A stretch of DNA of 64,000 nucleotides from an uncultured Blautia sp. Its GTDB lineage: Bacteria > Bacillota > Clostridia > Lachnospirales > Lachnospiraceae. This document shows, piece by piece, positions 15,520-23,880 of this stretch (positions within the stretch are counted from its first letter, which is position 1; each line of letters begins with the position of its first letter). The position numbers and the translations under genes were made by a program. The DNA lies in contig UQLX01000002.1 of the NCBI GenBank assembly GCA_900541985.1, positions 1 to 64,000 of the forward strand, written 5' to 3'. The notes beneath the pieces are model-generated. The model had not been told where the DNA came from and ran no database searches. It saw only the letters and a program-made list of their open reading frames with translations.

Positions 15520-15993
15520 ATGTTAGACCATAATGATATCGAAATCCTGAAAAATATGATGCAGGGTGTTGTAAAAGAAACCGAGCAGAATATCCTAAAT
15601 AAAGTAGATGTAAGCCTGACCGAAACTGAGCAGAATATCCTAAATAAAGTAGATGTAAGCCTGACCGAAACTGAGCAGAATATCCTAAATAAAGTAGATG
15701 TAAGACTGACCGAAACTGAGCAGAATATCCTTGAGAAGGTTGACGTAAGAATTGCCGAGATCGAGCAGAAGATGGATGAAAAGATTACACATTCTGAAAA
15801 TCTGATACTTAGTGAACTTGACAGGGTACAGACACATTTGGAGAAAGACATCGAGAAAACACAGGAAAATCTGGATGAACTGAAACAATTCTACAGAATC
15901 GACAGACTGGAAACAGATAACACTTCGCTGCTTTTGAAAATGTATAATGATATGCAAAAAGAAATTGCAGAGATTAAAGCGAAAATAGCATAA
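15520..15993 (+). CDS. Hypothetical coiled-coil protein with 15-residue tandem repeats
   Basis: I do not recognise a family for this 157-residue protein. Residues about 22-81 consist of four 15-residue repeats of the type EQNILNKVDVSLTET, the first three almost identical and the fourth diverged. After them the pattern continues as a long heptad-like helix (SENLILSELDRVQTHLEKD to the end), so nearly the whole protein should be a coiled coil. No signal peptide or membrane segment is present. ATG 15520 follows CAGGGAGG. Repeat-number variation between strains is likely. It has its own promoter and terminator and is bracketed by inverted repeats. Confidence 0.8.
   Translation: MLDHNDIEILKNMMQGVVKETEQNILNKVDVSLTETEQNILNKVDVSLTETEQNILNKVDVRLTETEQNILEKVDVRIAEIEQKMDEKITHSENLILSELDRVQTHLEKDIEKTQENLDELKQFYRIDRLETDNTSLLLKMYNDMQKEIAEIKAKIA
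15583..15762 (+). repeat. 45-bp tandem repeat array, four units
   Basis: Units start at 15583, 15628, 15673 and 15718. The first three differ by only a few bases. The fourth is diverged after its first 13 bases. The unit length is a multiple of three, so copy-number changes keep the reading frame. Confidence 0.9.
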
Positions 15994-16010
15994 CCCGGAG
16001 TCTCCGAAAG

Positions 16011-16053
16011 AGTGTAAAGCCTATTGGATCATTAAGGTTTTACACTTTTTTTG
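16011..16053 (+). terminator. Intrinsic terminator after the coiled-coil gene
   Basis: AGTGTAAAGCCT (16011-16022) pairs with AGGTTTTACACT (16035-16046), with one G-T pair, followed by seven Ts. Confidence 0.9.
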
Positions 16054-16135
16054 TATGTATTTCTTCCATACATAATACGAAAGCAAATGGTGCATAATAA
16101 TTCCGAACTGCTCGCATACATGGAGGTATTGAGGA

Positions 16136-16891
16136 TTGGAAAAAAATGATTCTTATAATATAGAGAATACAGAGCAAAAGGAGTTCGAGTTAAAAGAAAC
16201 GGATCAACAGAATGACCAGATTCGTGAGATGGGGCAGGTGACTCTGGACAAGAACCCTGAAAAACACAGAGTAGAACTTCTGACTATTATAGGAGAGGTA
16301 GAGGGACATGAGTCTGCACCATCTCAGAGTAAAACCACCAAATATGAACATGTATTGCCGAAACTTGCCATGGTAGAGGACGATAAAGAAATCGAAGGAC
16401 TTCTGATCCTTCTTAATACCGTAGGCGGAGATGTGGAAGCGGGGCTTGCCATTGCGGAAATGATCGCATCTCTGAGTATTCCAACCGTATCCCTGGTTCT
16501 TGGCGGCGGTCACTCAATTGGAGTTCCAATGGCGGTTTCGGCAGATTATTCCTTTGTGGTACCCAGTGCAACGATGGTGATCCATCCGGTACGCTCCAGT
16601 GGAATGTTCATTGGTGTTGCCCAGACCTATCGCAACATGGAAAAAATCCAGGACCGGATCACAAATTTTATTGCAAGTCATTCCCATACAACGCAGAAAC
16701 GACTGGAGGAGCTTATGCTGGACACCACTCAGCTGGTAAAAGATGTAGGAACTATGCTGGAAGGAAAAGAGGCGGTGGAGGAAGGGCTGATCGACGAGGT
16801 CGGAGGTATGAAGGAAGCCCTTGCCAAGCTTTATGAACTGATTGATGCCCGTAAGGAGAGGAAGAAAAAAGTAAATCCCTTTCTAAATTAG
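16136..16891 (+). CDS. tepA: ClpP-family serine protease, translocation-enhancing protein TepA
   Basis: This 251-residue protein belongs to the TepA branch of the ClpP/crotonase fold. The nucleophile is Ser127 in LGGGHSIGVPMA, the His is His150 in VIHPV, and LLNTVGGDVEAGLAIAEMI near 100 is the substrate-groove signature. Residues 1-50 are a charged extension absent from ClpP. In Bacillus TepA was linked to protein secretion and to removal of spore proteins. The start is TTG at 16136, behind GGAGG and GAGG. In many clostridia tepA lies directly before ftsK; here the transhydrogenase operon and uppP stand between them. Confidence 0.9.
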   Translation: MEKNDSYNIENTEQKEFELKETDQQNDQIREMGQVTLDKNPEKHRVELLTIIGEVEGHESAPSQSKTTKYEHVLPKLAMVEDDKEIEGLLILLNTVGGDVEAGLAIAEMIASLSIPTVSLVLGGGHSIGVPMAVSADYSFVVPSATMVIHPVRSSGMFIGVAQTYRNMEKIQDRITNFIASHSHTTQKRLEELMLDTTQLVKDVGTMLEGKEAVEEGLIDEVGGMKEALAKLYELIDARKERKKKVNPFLN

Positions 16892-16933
16892 TCACTTCTT
16901 TAACAAATTATGAAAAATCCTGTAGTTTTTCCT

Positions 16934-16961
16934 TTGATTGTCCTTCCTTTTGTGATATAAT
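16934..16961 (+). promoter_or_regulatory. Promoter of the transhydrogenase operon
   Basis: TTGATT (16934-16939), 16-bp spacer, TATAAT (16956-16961), about 42 nt before the ribosome site of the first gene. No clear Rex box is seen. Confidence 0.55.
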
Positions 16962-17009
16962 ACCATAGAATGAGCAGTTTATTTTATTTTATATAGGAGG
17001 GACAATCAT

Positions 17010-17522
17010 ATGAGCAATACGTGTGGATGTCAGAACAGTGACAACGGATCATTCGCTGAGCTGGCTCCGGTGCTTGAGAAATACGCTAAGGTACCGGGAA
17101 GTCTGATCACTATTCTTCAGCAGACTCAGGATATCTACGGCTATCTTTCCATGGATGCGATCAACTACATCGCAGAAAGAACCGGGATCATGCCTGCCAA
17201 GATCTATGGTGTGGCAACGTTCTATGCACAGTTCCGCTTACAGCCGATCGGCAAATACCTTATCATGCTCTGCAAAGGTACAGCCTGTCATGTAAATGGT
17301 TCTGACATGATCGAGGAGGCTGTTTGCGAACACCTTGGGATCAAAGACGGAGAGACAACAGAAGACGGTCTGTTTACACTGAACAATGTGGCGTGTCTTG
17401 GATGCTGTTCTCTGGCTCCTGTTATGATGGTGAAATCAGCAGATGGTGAAGAAACATATGGAAACCTGACCAAATCTTCCGTTAAGAAGATTCTTGACGA
17501 TTATAAAGCGAAAAACGCATAG
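17010..17522 (+). CDS. stnA: NuoE-like [2Fe-2S] subunit of Stn-type transhydrogenase (StnA/HydC-like)
   Basis: This 170-residue thioredoxin-fold ferredoxin holds one [2Fe-2S] cluster. The ligands are the Cys pair in MLCKGTACHV near residues 90-95 and the pair in ACLGCCSLAP near 130. An N-terminal helical bundle with LITILQQTQDIYGYLS is typical of NuoE and HydC. It passes electrons between the flavin of the next subunit and other clusters. The ATG at 17010 follows TAGGAGGG. The next gene starts 12 bp downstream. The operon lacks a hydrogenase subunit, so this is read as the small subunit of the Stn complex known from Sporomusa. The letter A for this subunit is inferred from gene order. Confidence 0.85.
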   Translation: MSNTCGCQNSDNGSFAELAPVLEKYAKVPGSLITILQQTQDIYGYLSMDAINYIAERTGIMPAKIYGVATFYAQFRLQPIGKYLIMLCKGTACHVNGSDMIEEAVCEHLGIKDGETTEDGLFTLNNVACLGCCSLAPVMMVKSADGEETYGNLTKSSVKKILDDYKAKNA

Positions 17523-17533
17523 GAGGTAGAGAT

Positions 17534-19288
17534 ATGAAAGTTGTTGTAGGACAAGGCAGCTGTGGTATTGCTACCGGAGCGAAGAAGACCTCTGATGAGT
17601 TTCAGCGCATCGCAGCAGAAAAAAATCTTACAAATGTCGTGATCGACAAAACAGGATGTATCGGTACCTGTTATCTGGAGCCTATCGTTGATGTATATAA
17701 CGATGAAGGTGCTCTTGAAGCAAGATATGTCAAATGTACAACAGATAAAGTAGAGCGCATCGTGGAAGAACACCTGTTGGGCGGCAAACCGGTGGAAGAA
17801 TATGTGATCCCGGCTGAGGATGAGGATTTCCTTTCCCAGCAGCAGAGAATTGTTCTCCGCAACTGTGGACAGATCAACCCTGAGAAGATCGAAGAGTACA
17901 TAGCTACCGGCGGTTATGAGGCGGCACGCAAAGTTATCACATCCATGACTCCGGATGAAGTAATCGAGGAGATCAAGGTTTCCGGACTCCGTGGACGTGG
18001 AGGCGCCGGTTTCCCGACATGGTTCAAATGGAATGCCATTAAATCTAACAAAGGCGCACAGAAATATATGGTATGTAATGCAGACGAGGGTGACCCGGGT
18101 GCATTCATGGACCGTTCCGTACTTGAGGGCGATCCGCACTCCCTTCTGGAAGGCATGATCATCGGCGGTTTTGCTGCCGGAGCTACAGAAGGTATCATCT
18201 ACTGCCGTGCTGAGTATCCGCTTGCAATCGCACGTCTGGAGATTGCTATGGCACAGGCCAGAGAAAAAGGCTATTTAGGAAAGAATCTGTTTGGTACAGA
18301 TTTTAATTTTGATATCCGCATCAAAGCAGGTGCAGGTGCATTCGTATGTGGTGAGGAGACCGCTCTGATCGCTTCTCTGGAAGGCGAGAGAGGTATGCCG
18401 CGTCTGAAACCTCCGTTCCCGGCTGCGAAGGGATACTGGAAGCTTCCGACCAACATCAATAACGTAGAAACCTATGCTAACGTTGCATGGATCATTGCAA
18501 ACGGCGGTCAGGCATTTGCCGACAGAGGTGCCGAGAAGTCCAAAGGCTCCAAGGTATTCGCCCTTGCAGGTAAGATCAAGAAGGGCGGTCTTGTGGAAGT
18601 TCCTATGGGAATGACCCTGAAAGAAGTTATCTACAACATCGGCGGCGGAATCAAGAATGATAAAGAATTCAAGGCTGTTCAGATGGGTGGTCCATCCGGC
18701 GGATGTATTCCGGCAGAACTGATCGATACTCCGGTTACCTATGAAGATATCAATAAAACAGGTGCTATCGTTGGTTCCGGCGGTATGATCGTTATGGATG
18801 AGGATACCTGTATGGTAGATATGGCCCGCTTCTTCCTTGACTTTACTAAGAAAGAATCCTGCGGTAAATGTAACTACTGCCGTATCGGTACCAAGAGAAT
18901 GCTGGAGATTCTGGAAAGAATCACAAAAGGCGAGGGACGTGACGGAGATATCGAGCTTCTGGAAGAACTGGCAGCAAAGATCAAGGACGGCGCTATGTGC
19001 GGACTTGGACAGACTGCTCCGAACCCGGTACTGACTACTCTGAAATACTTCCGCAATGAGTATGAGGATCATATTTACAATCATAAATGTACTGCAAAAT
19101 CCTGTAAGGCTCTTATTCACTATGAGATCACAGAGGACTGCAAGGGCTGTACCGCCTGTGCAAGACACTGCCCGGTAGGAGCGATCAGCGGCGAGAAGAA
19201 ACAGCAGCATAAGATCGATCCGGCTATCTGCATTAAGTGCGGCAAGTGTGAAGAATCCTGTAAATTTGGTGCAGTAAAGAGAGTTTAA
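17534..19288 (+). CDS. stnB: NuoF-like FMN/NADH subunit of Stn-type transhydrogenase (StnB/HydB-like)
   Basis: This 584-residue protein has the HydB layout. An N-terminal [2Fe-2S] thioredoxin-like domain comes first (GQGSCGIATGA; GCIGTCYLEP). The NuoF core carries the FMN/NADH site (LRGRGGAGFPTWFKW near 155; NADEGDPGAFMDR near 185). A [4Fe-4S] helical domain follows (ESCGKCNYCRIGTKRM; MCGLGQTAPNP). Two ferredoxin clusters lie at the C-terminus (CKGCTACARHCPVGAI; CIKCGKCEESCKFGAV), the mark of bifurcating HydB-type subunits. In HydABC and Stn this module splits electrons between NAD and ferredoxin. It is tightly spaced between its partners (12 and 15 bp). Whether this protein bifurcates is inferred from family and context. 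Confidence 0.88.
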   Translation: MKVVVGQGSCGIATGAKKTSDEFQRIAAEKNLTNVVIDKTGCIGTCYLEPIVDVYNDEGALEARYVKCTTDKVERIVEEHLLGGKPVEEYVIPAEDEDFLSQQQRIVLRNCGQINPEKIEEYIATGGYEAARKVITSMTPDEVIEEIKVSGLRGRGGAGFPTWFKWNAIKSNKGAQKYMVCNADEGDPGAFMDRSVLEGDPHSLLEGMIIGGFAAGATEGIIYCRAEYPLAIARLEIAMAQAREKGYLGKNLFGTDFNFDIRIKAGAGAFVCGEETALIASLEGERGMPRLKPPFPAAKGYWKLPTNINNVETYANVAWIIANGGQAFADRGAEKSKGSKVFALAGKIKKGGLVEVPMGMTLKEVIYNIGGGIKNDKEFKAVQMGGPSGGCIPAELIDTPVTYEDINKTGAIVGSGGMIVMDEDTCMVDMARFFLDFTKKESCGKCNYCRIGTKRMLEILERITKGEGRDGDIELLEELAAKIKDGAMCGLGQTAPNPVLTTLKYFRNEYEDHIYNHKCTAKSCKALIHYEITEDCKGCTACARHCPVGAISGEKKQQHKIDPAICIKCGKCEESCKFGAVKRV

Positions 19289-19303
19289 TAGGAGGTATAG
19301 ACT

Positions 19304-22300
19304 GTGAATAAATACAGATTAAATATCGACGGAAAAGAGGTCTACGGACTTCCCGGACAGACCATTCTTGATGTCTGCAAAGAGAACGATATTTTTATCC
19401 CTACTCTTTGCTATGATGAAAGAACTGAAATCTACGGTGCATGTGGCCTTTGTATGGTAGAAATGGAAGGCAATCCGAAGCTTTGGAAAGCCTGTGCAAC
19501 AGAGATTGCACCGAATATGATCATCCATACCAATACACCACGCGTTATTGAATCCAGAAAAACAAACCTGGAGCTTCTTCTTTCCAACCACAAAGGCGAC
19601 TGCCGTCCGCCATGTATGCTTGCCTGTCCGGCAGGAACAGACTGCCAGGGATATGTAGGTCTGATTGCAAACGGCCAGTATGAAGAAGCAATTAAACTGA
19701 TCAGAGACAACATTCCGCTTCCGGGCGCAATCGGACGTGTCTGTCCTCATCCATGTGAGACAGCCTGCCGTCGCGGTCTGGTAGACGAGCCGATCGCTAT
19801 CGCAAATCTGAAGAGATTTGCAGCAGATACAGACGAATTCGGCGAAGATCCATTTGTTCCGGAGTGCGAGCCGGATACAGGTAAGAATGTTGCCATCATC
19901 GGTGGTGGTCCTTACGGTATCTCCATGGCATATTTCCTTCGTCAGCTTGGTCATGACATTACTATTTATGAGGCAATGCCAAAGCTTGGCGGCATGCTCC
20001 GCTATGGTATTCCGGAGTATCGTCTTCCGAAGGAAGTTCTGGATGAAGAAATCACTGTTCTTGAAAAAATGGGTGTTACCATGATCACGAACACCAAGAT
20101 CGGCGAGGACATCTCTTTTGAAACTATCCGCAGAGATTATGACGCTGTCTGCGTAGGTATCGGTGCATGGGTATCTACCGGTGTCCGCTGCAAAGGCGAG
20201 GATGCAGAAGGCGTGATCGGTGGTATCGATTTCCTTCGTAAGGTTGTCCGCAACGAAGACATTGACCTTGGTAAAAATGTTGCTATCGTCGGCGGTGGCA
20301 ACACAGCTATGGATGCATGCCGTACTGCAGTACGTCTTGGCGCTGACAAGGTTTACAATATTTACAGAAGAACAAAAGACGAGATGCCTGCAGATATGAT
20401 CGAGATCGAAGAGGCAGAGGAAGAGGGCGTAATTTTCCTGAACCTGACCAATCCTCTTGAGATCATTTCTGATGAAAACGGACATTGCCGTCAGATGGTA
20501 CTTCAGGTTATGGAGCTTGGTGAGCCGGATGCTTCCGGTCGTCGCGCACCGGTTCCGGTAGAAGGCAAGACAGAAACTATCGATGTAGATACGGTTATCC
20601 TGGCTATTGGACAGCGAGTAAACGCAGAGGGAATGAAAGGCGTTGAGCTTACAAGAAAAGGCGGCCTTGTATACGATAAGGATACCTATATGACAGCGCT
20701 TCCTGGCGTATTTGCCGGCGGTGACTGCGGTAACGATAAGATTTCCATCGCAGTTGAATCTATCGGCGATGCAAAGAAGAGCTACCTGATCGTAGATGCT
20801 TATCTTCGCGGAGAAGAGATCAAATACGAGCCGAACTATTATGTAACCAAGAAGGACGTTACTCCGGCTACTTTTGAAGACCGTGAAAGAATGTGCCGTC
20901 CGACTATGGAACAGCTGAATGCAGAAGAAAGAAAAGACAACTTCACAGAGGTTGTATTCGGATATGATGAAGAGCAGGCAGTGGAAGAGGCTCACCGCTG
21001 TCTTGAGTGCGGATGTAAGGATTACTTCGAATGTAAACTTATTTCCTACGCAAACATGTACAATGTGGATCCTGACCGTCTGGCAGGAGATATCAATGAA
21101 GTGGAATTCCATGATGAGCATCCGTTCATCCTGAGAGATCCAAACAAATGTATCCTCTGCGGACTCTGTGTACGTGCCTGTGACGAGGTTATGGGAGTAG
21201 GTGCCCTCGGCCTTGTAAAACGTGGATTTGACACAGTTGTTATGCCTGCACTTGAGCAGCCGCTTTCTGAGACAGGATGTATCTCCTGCGGTCAGTGTGT
21301 AAGCGTTTGTCCGACAGGCGCACTTCAGGAAAACCTGACTCTGGAAAAATCTGTTCCGCTTGATACAGATGTTACAGATACTACCTGTGCATACTGTTCT
21401 GTTGGATGCTCCATGCATCTGGAGACTTATGGCGATATGCTTGTAAAAGCTGCACCGGACAGAGAGGGCGCTGTCAATAAGGGACTTCTCTGCGGAAGAG
21501 GTAAATTTGGCTTTGACTGCTCCGTAATGGAAGGCAAGCTTCTTGAGCCAATGGCAAGAAAAGACGGAGAGCTTACTGAGGTAGATTACCATGAGGCATT
21601 TGTCCTTACGACTAAGAAAGCAGAAGCTCTTGCAGCTAAATATGGCAGAAATGCAGTAGCAGTAGCAATTTCTGACAGATATACAAATGAAGAAGCATAT
21701 GTGATCAAGAGCTTTGCAGATTCTATCGGCGCTAAGACACTTTGCTTTAACAACAGAGAGAACGGACTGGAGAAAGTTCTTGGCGTAAATGCAACACCAA
21801 ACACCATCAATGAGCTTCTTTCTGCAGAGGTGATCATTTGTGCAGGATTTATTGCAAAAGAAAATCAGATCATCCGTCTGAAACTGAAACAGGCAGCTAA
21901 GAACGGTGCCAAAGTTATCCTTGTAAATCCGGAAGGATATGCACAGGATCATATGGGCTTCGTTTATAAGACAGTTGAGACAGACAACAGTCTTGGATTC
22001 TTCAAGGGCGTTGCAAAAGCACTGACAGATATGGGCAAAGGCACAGGAGCAGAAGGCTTTGATGCATTCAAGGCTTCTGTAGACAATGCTTCCGTATCCG
22101 AAGAAGCAAAAGAGGTTGCAGAGCTGTATGCAAATGCCAAGAAAGCAATGATCGTATTCCAGCAGAACGTTGTAACTACTGAGGCTGCAGCACTTCTGGG
22201 TGACATCGCAGTTGTTTCCGGCCATATCGGAAAAGCCCGTGACGGTATCCTTATGCTGAAAGCAAAGAACAACAGCCAGGGTATTATCGATCTGGGCATC

Positions 22301-22804
22301 ACTGCAGGTGCAGAAGCAATGGAAGGCGTAAAAGCACTTCTGGTATTTGGAGAAGATCCGGATCCGGCACTTCTCAAAGAGCTGGTATTCCTGATGGTTT
22401 GCGATACTCATATGACAGAGGCAGCTAAACTTGCTGATGTTGTAATTCCGGGAACCGGATTTGCATCTACATATGGTACCTTCACAAACACAGAGCGCAG
22501 ACTTCAGGTGGTAGAACAGGCTATCGAAGAAGATGTTGTATTCTCCAACTGGGAAGTTGCAGCAGAGCTGGCTCATGTATATGAAGTGGAAATGCCATTT
22601 GATGATATCGAAGATATCTCTGATGAAATGAACGATAAACTTCCTGTTTACCGTTATGCAGAAATGGGCGAGATATACGGCGGAGTTCTTGCATGTGAAA
22701 ATGCGAAACTGGTTGCTGTAGAAGATGCAGCATTTGTTGCACCGCTTCGCTCTACAGATCATCTTATGAATATGATCGATGCAAGATTACCTCATGCAAA
22801 CTAA
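19304..22804 (+). CDS. stnC: NuoG-like/GltD fusion subunit of Stn-type transhydrogenase (StnC)
   Basis: This 1166-residue protein joins several modules. (1) [2Fe-2S] ferredoxin, Cys36/47/50/64. (2) A GltD/NfnB-type cluster domain with Cys100, 104, 108, 114 and 147, 151, 155. (3) An FAD/NADPH oxidoreductase domain with IGGGPYG at 199-205 and a second Rossmann GGGNTAMDA near 330. (4) Two [4Fe-4S] clusters, CILCGLCVRAC near 617 and CISCGQCVSVCP near 660. (5) A NuoG-like molybdopterin-oxidoreductase fold from CAYCSVGC near 695 to the end. The last part lacks a catalytic Cys or selenocysteine and the dinucleotide-binding C-terminal domain, so it is not a formate dehydrogenase. No H-cluster motifs exist. 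This matches StnC, which in Sporomusa links NADPH to the bifurcating StnAB module. Start is GTG behind TAGGAGG. Confidence 0.85.
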   Translation: MNKYRLNIDGKEVYGLPGQTILDVCKENDIFIPTLCYDERTEIYGACGLCMVEMEGNPKLWKACATEIAPNMIIHTNTPRVIESRKTNLELLLSNHKGDCRPPCMLACPAGTDCQGYVGLIANGQYEEAIKLIRDNIPLPGAIGRVCPHPCETACRRGLVDEPIAIANLKRFAADTDEFGEDPFVPECEPDTGKNVAIIGGGPYGISMAYFLRQLGHDITIYEAMPKLGGMLRYGIPEYRLPKEVLDEEITVLEKMGVTMITNTKIGEDISFETIRRDYDAVCVGIGAWVSTGVRCKGEDAEGVIGGIDFLRKVVRNEDIDLGKNVAIVGGGNTAMDACRTAVRLGADKVYNIYRRTKDEMPADMIEIEEAEEEGVIFLNLTNPLEIISDENGHCRQMVLQVMELGEPDASGRRAPVPVEGKTETIDVDTVILAIGQRVNAEGMKGVELTRKGGLVYDKDTYMTALPGVFAGGDCGNDKISIAVESIGDAKKSYLIVDAYLRGEEIKYEPNYYVTKKDVTPATFEDRERMCRPTMEQLNAEERKDNFTEVVFGYDEEQAVEEAHRCLECGCKDYFECKLISYANMYNVDPDRLAGDINEVEFHDEHPFILRDPNKCILCGLCVRACDEVMGVGALGLVKRGFDTVVMPALEQPLSETGCISCGQCVSVCPTGALQENLTLEKSVPLDTDVTDTTCAYCSVGCSMHLETYGDMLVKAAPDREGAVNKGLLCGRGKFGFDCSVMEGKLLEPMARKDGELTEVDYHEAFVLTTKKAEALAAKYGRNAVAVAISDRYTNEEAYVIKSFADSIGAKTLCFNNRENGLEKVLGVNATPNTINELLSAEVIICAGFIAKENQIIRLKLKQAAKNGAKVILVNPEGYAQDHMGFVYKTVETDNSLGFFKGVAKALTDMGKGTGAEGFDAFKASVDNASVSEEAKEVAELYANAKKAMIVFQQNVVTTEAAALLGDIAVVSGHIGKARDGILMLKAKNNSQGIIDLGITAGAEAMEGVKALLVFGEDPDPALLKELVFLMVCDTHMTEAAKLADVVIPGTGFASTYGTFTNTERRLQVVEQAIEEDVVFSNWEVAAELAHVYEVEMPFDDIEDISDEMNDKLPVYRYAEMGEIYGGVLACENAKLVAVEDAAFVAPLRSTDHLMNMIDARLPHAN

Positions 22805-22819
22805 ATAACATAAGAATTA

Positions 22820-22848
22820 AGAGGCCGGAGTTTTCCGGTCTCTTTTTA
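22820..22848 (+). terminator. Intrinsic terminator of the transhydrogenase operon
   Basis: AGAGGCCGGA pairs with TCCGGTCTCT (one G-T pair) around a short loop and is followed by TTTTT, 17 bp after the stop. Confidence 0.88.
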
Positions 22849-22880
22849 TCGCTCACATGTTCGATTTTTTGCGCGCTCTC

Positions 22881-22909
22881 TTGTAACTTTTTTTGAAGTA
22901 TGCTATACT
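22881..22909 (+). promoter_or_regulatory. Promoter of uppP
   Basis: TTGTAA (22881-22886), 17 bp, TATACT (22904-22909). A small TCAGCG/CGCTGA hairpin (22918-22937) lies in the leader. Confidence 0.55.
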
Positions 22910-22972
22910 GATTTCGTTCAGCGGTCTTTTTCGCTGATTTAGGGAAAACTGACGAAAGAAAAGGATAAATTT

Positions 22973-23851
22973 ATGATCGTATTATATGTGATTTTACTGG
23001 CAGTGGTGCAGGGGATTCTGGAATTCCTTCCGGTAAGCAGTTTTGGACATCTCTGTATTATCCAGGATCTTCTGGGAATGGAGAGAGGTCCTGGTATTCT
23101 GCTGGAAACTATGCTGCATTTTGGTACTCTTGCAGCCGTGATCCTGACTTTCCGCAAAGACATCATACGGATTTGTCTGGAATCACTGGAAATGCTTTCC
23201 GATCTGATTGGCAACCTGTCTCTTTATATTCATAACAAAAGAACCGGAGACCGGCTTCATTACACAAAGATCATCAGCAATACCTATAAGAAATTTGCCG
23301 TTCTGATCTGGGTTTCCATGATCCCGACTGCATTACTGGGATATACTGCACGCAGACTTGCTGCGCTTGCATCTGAATCAAGGCTGATTCCGGGTGCCGG
23401 GATTCTTATTACAGGAATTCTTCTTCTTGTAGTAGATTTCAGCCGGGCAGGCGGTAAAAAAGCAGCCCGGGATGCAGATTTTGACAATGCAATGTGGATT
23501 GGCATCTGTCAGGGAGTCTCTGTATTTCCGGGACTTTCCAGAACCGGTCTGACGATCAGCGCCGGACTTATGGGCGGACTGACACGAACCTTTGCGGTAA
23601 AGTATTCATATATTCTTTCTGTACCGGCCATTATCGGAGCCCTTATTATGGAACTGGGGCAGTTTGGCTCACAGGATATGACAATCGGACTGGGATTTAC
23701 TTATGTACTTGGCATGATCGTTTCCGGCATTGTGGCATATTTCACCTGCCGGACACTGCTCAGACTGGTAAATCATATCCGGTTTCGGTATTTTGCATAT
23801 TGTTGCTTCATTATCGGTTTTGTTACACTGATCAGTAATTATGCTTTATAA
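22973..23851 (+). CDS. uppP: Undecaprenyl-diphosphatase (BacA family)
   Basis: This 292-residue polytopic membrane enzyme removes a phosphate from undecaprenyl pyrophosphate so the lipid carrier of wall synthesis can be reused; extra activity gives bacitracin tolerance. The first signature is VVQGILEFLPVSSFGHL at residues 9-25, with the catalytic Glu and Ser residues. The second is QGVSVFPGLSRTG near 180, where most relatives have PGTSRSG, including the catalytic Arg. About eight membrane segments are visible. The ATG at 22973 follows AAAGGA. It may be cotranscribed with ftsK 29 bp downstream. Confidence 0.93.
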   Translation: MIVLYVILLAVVQGILEFLPVSSFGHLCIIQDLLGMERGPGILLETMLHFGTLAAVILTFRKDIIRICLESLEMLSDLIGNLSLYIHNKRTGDRLHYTKIISNTYKKFAVLIWVSMIPTALLGYTARRLAALASESRLIPGAGILITGILLLVVDFSRAGGKKAARDADFDNAMWIGICQGVSVFPGLSRTGLTISAGLMGGLTRTFAVKYSYILSVPAIIGALIMELGQFGSQDMTIGLGFTYVLGMIVSGIVAYFTCRTLLRLVNHIRFRYFAYCCFIIGFVTLISNYAL

Positions 23852-23880
23852 TAGAAGTTTATTAGGAGGGATGCCTGAAT

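Larger units (their letters stand above)
15416..16039. repeat. 31-bp imperfect inverted repeats bracketing the coiled-coil gene
   Basis: The left copy (15416-15446) matches the reverse complement of the right copy (16009-16039) at 26 of 31 positions, including an uninterrupted CTTTACACTCT at the inner end of the alignment. The right copy is also one arm of the gene's terminator, while the left copy holds the promoter -35. The arrangement resembles terminal inverted repeats of a small mobile unit, or a duplicated terminator. Confidence 0.6.

Noticed and set aside
15416..16039. Calling the coiled-coil cassette a transposon
   Set aside because: It has no transposase and no target duplication that I can see; the inverted repeats are reported only as repeats.
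19319..22762. A 1147-codon open frame on the minus strand opposite stnC
   Set aside because: It mirrors the codon use of stnC, is Cys/Phe/Ile-rich, has no ribosome site and resembles no protein. It is a shadow.
17010..22804. Reading the operon as an [FeFe]-hydrogenase (HydABC)
   Set aside because: The third subunit has no H-cluster motifs and contains a GltD-type NADPH domain instead.
19304..22804. Reading the 1166-residue protein as formate dehydrogenase
   Set aside because: No catalytic Cys/Sec region and no C-terminal molybdopterin-dinucleotide domain; NuoG-like at best.
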